This document shows positions 55,501-64,000 of a DNA stretch of 64,000 nucleotides, piece after piece (positions within the stretch are counted from its first letter, which is position 1; each line of letters opens with the position of its first letter). Position numbers and translations under genes: made by a program. Origin of the DNA: Pseudocercospora fijiensis CIRAD86 (Eukaryota; Ascomycota; Dothideomycetes; Mycosphaerellales; Mycosphaerellaceae); assembly GCF_000340215.1 (NCBI RefSeq), contig NW_006921545.1, positions 463,522-527,521 of the forward strand. The letters run 5' to 3'. The notes beneath the pieces were generated by a model. It did not search any database and had not been told where the DNA came from. It saw only the letters and a list, made by a program, of their open reading frames with translations.

Positions 55501-55765
55501 TAATACTAAGGCGGCGAAGAATGATTTTATAGTTAATAGAAAACGTATAAGATAGGATATAGCGATATATAGTAACGACGGTTAATAGTAATAGTAATAT
55601 ACTTAAACCTATAGTACTACTAATATATTCTAGTTTAGACCGAGTCGACTAATATAATCGAGTCGACGAGTCGATAAGTATTAATATAGTAATATACGAA
55701 TAGTATAAACATTACTAACGACTACGACTACGAGCGACCTAGAGCGATCCTATATATATAAAAAT
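55501..55765. other. Unassigned sequence between Plavaka and GATC element
   Basis: AT-rich, with clustered GAGTCGAC/ACGAGTCG words near 55640-55670. No frame or boundary repeat recognised. Probably the 3' region of the Plavaka element. Confidence 0.3.
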
Positions 55766-55935
55766 TTGCCTAAGCGATTCTATCGATCGCGTCGATCGCG
55801 TCGATTCTATCGATTCTAAGTAACCTAGGCGTAAGTTAGGTCGCGACTCGGTCGCTTAGGATCGCTTAGGATCGCTTAGGATCGCTTAGGATCGATAGGA
55901 TCGCTAGGATCGACGCGATTAGAAAAAAACTTTTC
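55766..55935. repeat. GATC-rich palindromic element, third copy
   Basis: It starts near AAAATTTGCCTAAGCGATTC, with GATCGCGTCGATCGCGTCGA inside, then four direct units of TTAGGATCGC and an end GATCGACGCGATTAG followed by an A-rich tract and CTTTT. The end matches 14588 and 13061 in inverted form. It borders the Gypsy gag region. Confidence 0.6.
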
Positions 55936-58900
55936 GTAACGTACTATAATAATTAATAATATCGATAGTATTATTCCGGAATAGGAGCGTATTAGCGTCC
56001 TATACTCCGAAATGCTATACCCTAAGTATAAGGACTACGTTATAACCGATAATAGCTCTCGAGATCTAGATAAAGATAAGAATTAGCTAGAGCGTATTAA
56101 TCTAGCTCCGTTTCTCTAATACCGTCCTAAGTTCGACTAGGTTAACCGACTATCCGATATAGCCTACGACGCTAACAATTATAGAGTATATAACCTAGAC
56201 GATCTCGTATAGAAGGTAACCGTACGTCCGAAGTTCTAGTTCGCCGGTATATCCTATATTCTCGATACGTATACCCTATTAAAGACAGAGTAGTCCGATC
56301 TTAGCTATAAAGTAAAGAGATAGATATTAGAAGCGGTAGCCTAGAAGATAAAGTATAAGGAGCTTAATAAGAAGTATTAGGAGGCTTAGGCTAGGGTACC
56401 GAAGGTAGATATAGTTAAGAAGAAGATCTATAACGACCTATTATAGAAGACTAACTAGCTCGTTAGTAAAGCTAATTAGCGTATCGACGCCGCAAATATA
56501 AAGAAGAGAGAACTCGAAGAAGAGATCGAGATCCTAGAGATAGAGCTTAACTAGAAGTAGTACGACATTAACGCCCTTTAAGTCTAAGTCGATATGTACG
56601 AAGTAGCGCTATAGATAACTATACAAGTATCCTGTCCGGTACTTCTAGGCGTATAACTATTGTCTTTCGTCGATTATAGCGACCGACGCGCTCGGAACCT
56701 AGTACCCCTAGTACCTCTAGTACCTTAACCTACCCTACTACGCGGAAATACCGTTCCTCTATTACCCGCGCTAGTACTAGTATAACCTAACCTCCGAGCT
56801 AGCGTAGCGCCGACGACCGCGTCTCGCTTCTATAGGTACGATAATAATATTAAGTAGCTAGACCTACCGATATTTAGTAGAGACCGAAAGTAATATAGGG
56901 TATAGAAGGATAAATACAAATCTAAGATCTATAATACCTTCTATAAAGACGCCGTCGATTCTATCTTCGACTATATTCGTAGCCGTATCGAAGGCGCCTC
57001 CGAACTATAGGACTTCCTATACCTTAATATAGTAGAGTATTACGAGTTTACTACGTTAGATAAACTATAGGCTACTATAGATACCGAATATAGTTAGGAT
57101 TCGGAAGAAGAAAAGTTAAAGGCTTAATCTAACCTAAAGACCTATAAGTAAGCTATTAGAGAACCGTTCTCTACCTTTATTACTAAATACCGTACCCTAC
57201 TTACGCGAGTATACGAAGTACCGAATACCTTTAAGCTATAGAACCGCCTCCTATAGCGTTATAAGGAAGAACTTATCGTATATCGACGCGGTAACTTCTA
57301 CGAATTCTACCGACAAGCCTGTAACCGAGAGCAAGGATAGACAACTATAAAGGAGGCCGGAGAAGCTTAAGGCAATAGTTATAGTAGCGGTACCCGCGGC
57401 GGAGGTATAGCCCGTAGCCGAGGAGGAGGTAGTATAGGAAGTATAGGAGGCCGTAGTAATAGCAATGCGACGGTAGGAAGCCGTAACGCCTCCGAAAAGA
57501 TCGTTAGAGTTATCCTAATAAAGTATAAGAAGACTTAGGGCCGACTAGACGACGCTTAGAAGACTAAGTTTAAGAACGAAAACCGCTACTACAGCCACTA
57601 CGAGATTAGTTACTAATTATCCGACCCTGCCTATATTAAATACAAGAGCAAAGGTCGGTTTAAATACGGCTATATTTAAAAGGAAACCCCTTACGAGGAA
57701 TATTACCGAAGTATAGAACTGTATATAATAGGTATAGGTAGTAACTAACCTTCTTAGCTATTATTAACGGATAGCTTAGAGCGCTAGGGAAACGAGTCGC
57801 CTTAGGACTAAGTCGCGTTACTAAGGCCTCTAAGAACGAAGAGTTAGATATAATAGGAACTTTAGATACAAGATAGATAGAAGAGGGTTTATATAACTTA
57901 AGCGACTTTACGGAGAACGAGGAAGCCTTACTAAGTGCCTCTATCTAGACCGGAGGCATAGCTACTAATAGTAAAACCTCGGTATAGCTATAATATAGAC
58001 GACATATAGTATATACTACTAAACTAAATAACGCTACTTCCTATTCGAAACAAACGAACGCTTATAAGACTCCTACCTGTCCTGCCTCCTTAACCGCCCG
58101 TAGCTTACTCGACTATAGCGCTACTACCCTATTTTTATATCCTAAATTCGTTCGCGTATACAAAATACCCGTCTTTAAGTTAGCATACTCGAAGACTCTT
58201 AAGCTAGCCGATAGCCGCAGATCTAAGCTTACGTACGCCGCTATAATCAGTACTACTATTAGCGATTATACTAGCGAAGAACTCTTCTATATTACGGACC
58301 TAGATTAATACAATCTAGTATTTAGTATATTATAGCTAGAAGCTTACGATCCTACTATTTCCTAGAAGAACCGTACTATCTACTTTAATAAGCCGGAATG
58401 CTATACTAACTACTATAGGAGGGGCCTACCTTGCCTCGTTGCCGTCGATACCCGTTTAGCTAAGTCCTAAGCGGTAGCTACCGGCTCGACCGAAGACAAA
58501 GAACTCGACATTTATATAGTTAGCGGCGAAGCCTTTACAAAGCTTACCAAAAGAGAAAATTATACTATATTTACCTTATAGCCCGACGGCTTCGACCTAT
58601 ACGACGAGCACGTTAGTAATCTATAGATTGCCGATAAAATAGTATATAATACGGATATAGCGCTAAACGCGATGTCTCCCGATAACTACGAGAACTTTAT
58701 AAATCCTAAAAGCAAGACAGACCCTAAGGATAAGCTTCCTAAAGTATACTAGGAATTACTAGAAGCATTTAAGTATAAGGAAGACTTTGCCCTACTACCG
58801 TACGACCCTTAGAGAGATTACGCAATCTACCTCCGGCTAGATACGTAACCTCCTTACTAGAAAGGATACCCTATAAATACTAAGCAATTAGTAGCAGTTA

Positions 58901-60295
58901 AGAAGTACGTAGACAAGGAACTAGTAAAGGGAACTATCGAGAAGTCGTTATTATCCTACGCTAGTCTAGTACTACTAGTAAGGAAACCTAATAGTAGCCT
59001 CCGCTTCTACGTTAATTATCGAGCCCTTAACGCCCTTACAATTAAGGATAGATATCCTATACCTCTTATTAGAGAGACGCTCGACCGGCTATGCCTCGCT
59101 AAGTAGTTTACTAAGCTAGATATCGTAGCGGCGTTTAATAACCTCCGTATACGGAAGGGTAACGAGTAGATAATAGCCTTTATTATACGGTACGGACTAT
59201 ACTAATATAGAGTCCTTCCGTTCGGCCTGTGTAGTAGAGTAAGCAGTTTTAAGCAATATATAAACTACGCCTTACGTAAGTTTCTCGATAACTTTATAAT
59301 AGTCTATCTCGATAACGTCCTTATCTACTTAAGCGGCACCCTAGAGGAATATTAGGAATACGTTAAGAAGGTACTACGTAAGCTAATAGAGGCCGGACTG
59401 CCTATAGATATTAATAAGAGCGAGTTTTATGTTTAACGAGTTAAGTACCTCGGTCTTATCCTTACAACCGACGGAATTGAAATAGACCTAGCTAAGATCG
59501 AAACTATCGAGTATTAGTAATATCTAAAGAATACTAAAGACGTTATTGCCTTCCTCGGCTTTACGGGATTCTATTAGAGATTTATCTTTAGCTTCTTACG
59601 AATAGTCGCACCGCTTATAGTACTAACTAAGAAGGGTATTACCTTCTACTAGTCCGCTAAATATAAAGCGGCGTTCTAAGGGCTTAAAGCTAAATTTACT
59701 ACCGTACCTATTCTCTATTATTTCGTTCTTTAGGAACCGGTCTAGGTCGAGACTAATGCTTTAGACTAGGCTATAGTAGGCGTTCTATCGCAGATACGTA
59801 ATAATATACTAGTAACGATTGCTTACTTCTTAAAGAAGATAACTCCTACTAAGATTAGCTACGATATATATAATAAGGAACTCCTAGCAATTATTAAATA
59901 TTTCGAAGAATAGGGAAACGAGCTAATAATAGGGAATAACAATCCTATTAAAGTCGTCTTAGATTATAAGAACCTAGAATACTTTATATCGACTAAACGC
60001 TTAAATAGGAGACAAGTACGATAGGTAGAGTTTCTAAGCTAGTTTAACTTTAAGATCTCTTATAGACTAGGTCGCTAGGGCACTAAGCCCGATAGCTTAA
60101 CTAGGCGCTCGCAAGATCTCCCGAAAAACGCTAAAGACCTAAGATTATAATACTAGGAGCGAGTAATCCTTAAGCCCGATAATGTCGACCTAGTTACCTA
60201 ATTTGCTTTATAACTAGACAAAGAACGAGTTATTATAGACAACGACTCCGATAAGGGAGGGGGTAAAACCGAATAGACACCTAAAGCCGAGTATA
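55936..60295 (+). pseudogene. Ty3/Gypsy retrotransposon on the plus strand, gag to RNase H
   Basis: The plus-strand polyprotein has many Gln/Trp stops. Gag lies near 56860-57400 (DLPIFS, then KYKSKIYNTFYKDAVDSIFD, then YRTLLTRVYEVPNTFKL), with a Gly/Arg-rich tail and a degenerate Cys/His knuckle near 57580-57660. A protease-like region is near 58110-58330 (LLDYSATTLFLYPKFVRVYK). RT: KPNSSLRFYVNYRALNALTI near 58985-59045, KLDIVAAFNNLRI near 59115, and YLDNVLIYL near 59305, where the second catalytic Asp is now Asn through a RIP-type change. RNase H (ETNALD then AIVGVLS) is near 59745-59785, and YRLGR then GTKPDSLTRR near 60060-60115. Integrase is missing: the tandem LTR array starts at about 60300. 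No LTR of its own was found. Confidence 0.85.
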
Positions 60296-60299
60296 AGTA

Positions 60300-63200
60300 T
60301 AATAGAGGTTATATTAGTAGGTAGATAGTATAGTAGTAGGTATAAGTAGTATTCGATAAGGATCTAGGAGGAGAAGGAGGAAGGTAGGCTAGTTAGCCTA
60401 ATACTAAGCGCTAAGCCCTACTAAAGGCACTAAGACCCTAGCTTTACTCGGTCTAGTTATATACTAATAACGTATAGCCTCTTTAGCCCTAATATACGCT
60501 TCCCTTCTAAAGGCCGCGCCCTCGTAGCCTATCTATATTCTAATCTCGACCTCTATTACTACTAACTTAGCAAGTTTAATAAGCTACTTAGCCCGCGCTA
60601 AATTAAACACTTAACTACCTGGTTGTGTAACTATATCAAACCTTACCTTCTAATACAATATCTAACTCTAACTACGCTATCCTTATATATAATAAAGTAA
60701 AGCGATATATATCTATAAGAATTAAGGGCTATCGACTAATTATAATACGAGCGCGTCTTCTATACTAAAATAGGTAGGCGTACGAGGTATTATAGCACTG
60801 CCTCCGTTCTAAGTAATATCGTACCGAGTTCTTTGCGTCTACTCTAAAAGACCTAGAAATGTCCGCTCCGAGGGATTGTTCTTATTATTACGAGGGCTAT
60901 TATTTACTATCGTAGTTTCGCTAGCCCTAATTAGTAAGGTTTAGTAGCCTTTAATTGTTAATTAATCTTATCTTTTTAAAAACGCAGTTCGTCTAGTTTC
61001 TATAGGTAAAGGCTATTATAAGTGTAATAGTTAAGGTTCGCCTCGCTTAAAGGATTAGAAAGATCGAGGAGTAACCTATTATCTATATAATCGACCCCGG
61101 CTAGCTTAGCTCTACATTTTTGTCCTTAGTTAGTCTATCGATCGCTTAATCCTTTAAGCCTTAAGCCCTTCGAACGACTTCTTTTAACCTAGTTAGTATA
61201 GCGTGCCCTAGCCTTAGGCCGTAGTATAAGTAAGGTTGTTTTTATAGATATAGTAGCGATAACAAGTAAGGTTAATAATAGTAGCGAGCAGGTAATGTTA
61301 ATAATAGCGGCGCTAGCCGGCTTAGCGCTAGCTTTACCTTGCTCCTAATTTCCTTCTTCGACTAGTAATACTTTAACCGGTAGTATACTTAGTAATACCG
61401 TTACTAATAGAGCCGCACGCCGTCTTCTAATATACCGCTAGCTCGTACTGCGACGCTACCGTTATTATCGCTAGTACTATTCGCCTATACGCGTACCGCC
61501 TTCGCCGACTATATAGCCTCGATTTAAGTATTAAAAGAAGGGCCTCGTAGGGTGCGCTAGTAGAGAGGTAGAATCCTTAAAAGGGTAGGCAGTTAGTTAA
61601 CGCGTCGTAGCGCGCTTGTTAACACTCGGTACGCGTTTACTACAGTAGTATAGTTTCGTTATCCTTTACTAACAATTGCTTGCCTCTAATTAGTTAGCTA
61701 ATAGTAACCCGGGGGTAGTATTATTCCTAGGCGATATTATAGGCTCTTAGCCTTCTTCTTATTCTTTATACTAGTCTAATCCTTATCTAATAACCCAGTT
61801 ATGTCCTCGAAGGAACCTTTAGCTTCCTACGAGTCCTATTTAGGTAAATAGCCTTGCTATCTTAATAGGTATTCCTTCTTGCCTTACCTAGTCCGGTACT
61901 TTAGGATGCGTTCTATAGACTATAGCTCTTTACTATCGGCTAAGACTTCTTCTAACTTAGTAGGCGCTTTATCGCCTTCGCGCTAATAGTATAGTTTAAG
62001 GAGGGGTATACAGAAGGTATTATAGATAGTATAATAGGGTAGAAGCTATAACTAATAGGCCTAGGTACCTCTAGGTTCTCGGATACAGAAGGGGCTAATA
62101 TACCTTAGTGCGAGCTTAGGCCTTGTTTTGCTATCGGGCGAGGGGTATTTACGGATACGTAGGTTCCTCGTACTAAGTATAACTATGTCGCCCTTCCGGA
62201 AGGTTATTAGAAGGTAGTATTTATTATAGTAGGCCTTCTAATAGGCCTAGGCCTTTGCTAGTTTGTTAGCTATCTTAGCGTAAATTTCTCGCATCTTTTA
62301 AACCCTCTTAATAGCCGCTAGTGTCTTAGGTTAACCCGCTCCCCTTTCCTTATACTCGGCCTCGAGCGATAGGGGGTCTTATAGTAATATAGGGTAAGGA
62401 TCTAGGAGGAGAAGGAGGAAGGTAGGCTAGTTAGCCTAATACTAAGCGCTAAGCCCTACTAAAGGCACTAAGACCCTAGCTTTACTCGGTCTAGTTATAT
62501 ACTAATAACGTATAGCCTCTTTAGCCCTAATACACGCTTCCCTTCTAAAGGCCGCGCCCTCGTAGCCTATCTATATTCTAATCTCGACCTCTATTACTAC
62601 TAACTCAGCAAGTTTAATAAGCTACTTAGCCCGCGCTAAATTAAACACTTAACTACCTAGTTGTGTAACTATATCAAACCTTACCTTCTAATACAATATC
62701 TAACTCTAACTACGCTATCCTTATACACAATAAAGTAAAGCGATATGTATCTGTAAGAATTAAGGGCTATCGACTAATTATAATACGAGCGCGTCTTCTA
62801 TACTAAAATAGGTAGGCGTACGAGGTATTGTAGCACTGCCTCCGTTCTAAGTAATATCGTACCGAGTTCTTTGCGTCTACTCTAAAAGACCTAGAAATGT
62901 CCGCTCCGAGGGATTGTTCTTGTTATTACGAGGGCTATTATTTACTATCGTAGTTTCGCTAGCCCTAATTAGTAAGGTTTAGTAGCCTTTAATTGTTAAT
63001 TAATCTTATCTTTTTAAAAACGCAGTTCGTCTAGTTTCTATAGGTAAAGGCTATTATAAGTGTAATAGTTAAGGTTCGCCTCGCTTAAAGGATTAGAAAG
63101 ATCGAGGAGTAACCTATTATCTATATAATCGACCCCGGCTAGCTTAGCTCTATATTTTTGTCCTTAGTTAGTCTATCGATCGCTTAATCCTTTAAGCCTT

Positions 63201-64000
63201 AAGCCCTTCGAACGACTTCTTTTAACCTAGTTAGTATAGCGTGCCCTAGCCTTAGGCCGTAGTATAAGTAAGGTTGTTTTTATAGATATAGTAGCGATAA
63301 CAAGTAAGGTTAATAATAGTAGCGAGTAGGTAATGTTAATAATAGCGGCGCTAGCCGGCTTAGCGCTAGCTTTACCTTGCTCCTAATTTCCTTCTTCGAC
63401 TAGTAATACTTTAACCGGTAGTATACTTAGTAATACCGTTACTAATAGAGCCGCACGCCGTCTTCTAATATACCGCTAGCTCGTACTGCGACGCTACCGT
63501 TATTATCGCTAGTACTATTCGCCTATACGCGTACCGCCTTCGCCGACTATATAGCCTCGATTTAAGTATTAAAAGAAGGGCCTCGTAGGGTGCGCTAGTA
63601 GAGAGGTAGAATCCTTAAAAGGGTAGGCAGTTAGTTAACGCGTCGTAGCGCGCTTATTAACACTCGGTACGCGTTTACTATAGTAGTATAGTTTCGTTAT
63701 CCTTTACTAACAATTGCTTGCCTCTAATTAGTTAGCTAATAGTAACCCGGGGGTAGTATTATTCCTAGGCGATATTATAGGCTCTTAGCCTTCTTCTTAT
63801 TCTTTATACTAGTCTAATACTTATCTAATAACTTAGTTATGTCCTCGAAGGAACCTTTAGCTTCCTACGAGTCCTATTTAGGTAAATAGCCTTGCTATCT
63901 TAATAGGTATTCCTTCTTGCCTTACCTAGTCCGGTACTTTAGGATGCGTTCTATAGACTATAGCTCTTTACTATCGGCTAAGACTTCTTCTAACTTAGTA
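60300..64000 (-). repeat. 2038-bp tandem units of Gypsy LTR plus integrase/chromodomain tail
   Basis: The sequence from 60360 recurs at 62398 with a 2038-bp shift kept to the window end (for example 61923 and 63961). In minus orientation each unit is an LTR-like part (about 60301-61707 and 62398-63745) followed on its upstream side by the pol end. The units are almost identical, with few RIP differences, so the duplication is recent or homogenised. The diverged third copy at 10936-12454 gives the outer LTR edge. Confidence 0.88.
61790..62397 (-). pseudogene. Gypsy integrase C-terminus and chromodomain (tandem unit 1)
   Basis: On the minus strand from about 62350: MREIYAKIANKLAKA, then TFRKGDIVILSTRNLRIRKY (the GDxV.L..RNL integrase C-terminal motif), then RPKLALRYISPF, then the chromodomain SIERILKYRTR then GKKEYLLR then GYLPK and EAKGSFEDITKLLD. 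Stops are at Trp/Gln positions. The chromodomain would direct integration toward methylated histone H3. Upstream pol is absent; the second unit (63830-64000) repeats only its end inside the window. Confidence 0.8.

Noticed and set aside
60300..62397. The tandem copies considered as a short complete Gypsy with two LTRs
   Set aside because: Only about 0.6 kb of pol end separates the LTR-like parts, and the right unit is followed by the same pol end again, so this is a tandem duplication and not an element with paired LTRs.

Overview
The window looks like a repeat-only heterochromatic segment of a filamentous ascomycete (Pezizomycotina) genome that has been heavily altered by repeat-induced point mutation (RIP). 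CpA and TpG are strongly depleted and TpA enriched, almost every coding stretch carries in-frame TAG/TAA at former Gln (CAA/CAG) or Trp (TGG) codons, and nearly all recognisable proteins belong to mobile elements. I saw no intact host gene, rRNA, tRNA or CRISPR array. There is one 100-base assembly gap (25093-25192). Product calls come from my own translation by eye. Boundaries are exact only where terminal repeats and target-site duplications are given.

Layout. 1-2761: left end of a large hAT-type DNA transposon on the minus strand (copy A). 2762-7010: Ty3/Gypsy chromovirus on the minus strand, cut at both ends by hAT termini. 7011-10926: right end of a second hAT copy (copy B). 10936-12454: Gypsy LTR plus chromodomain remnant. 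12455-19700: degenerate coding regions of unknown function with GATC-rich palindromic elements. 20105-24540: SNF2-type helicase fossil on the plus strand. 24650-29457: non-LTR retrotransposon (LINE) on the plus strand. 29458-33500: minisatellites, two long palindromes and an Argonaute fossil. 33500-55500: degenerate coding DNA and a Plavaka-type transposase, split by a 798-bp MITE-like element and by the complete hAT copy C (38888-54537). Copy C is itself split by a Ty1/Copia element (47356-53137). 55766-60295: GATC element and a second Gypsy on the plus strand. 60300-64000: 2038-bp tandem copies of a Gypsy LTR with its chromodomain tail.

The most interesting object is the hAT family. Copy C has identical 20-bp terminal inverted repeats, a perfect 8-bp target duplication (ATCCCTAC) and a clear hAT transposase. 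Without the Copia it is about 9.9 kb. It carries two different histone H3-fold genes, and both recur in copy B. The second keeps two introns whose removal restores the H3 alignment, and the first intron holds a CCGGC-rich minisatellite. An unidentified Lys/Arg-rich gene (X) and another unidentified gene (Y) complete the cargo.

The nesting order is readable: Plavaka first, then the MITE and hAT copy C, then Copia inside hAT. Removing each insert with one target duplicate restores the host reading frame. RIP load differs between layers: Copia and the MITE are lightly hit, hAT, Plavaka and Gypsy heavily, and the LINE mostly on one strand. Histone H3-like genes, an Argonaute-like gene, a SNF2-like helicase and chromodomain integrases make the window unusually rich in chromatin and silencing proteins carried on repeats.
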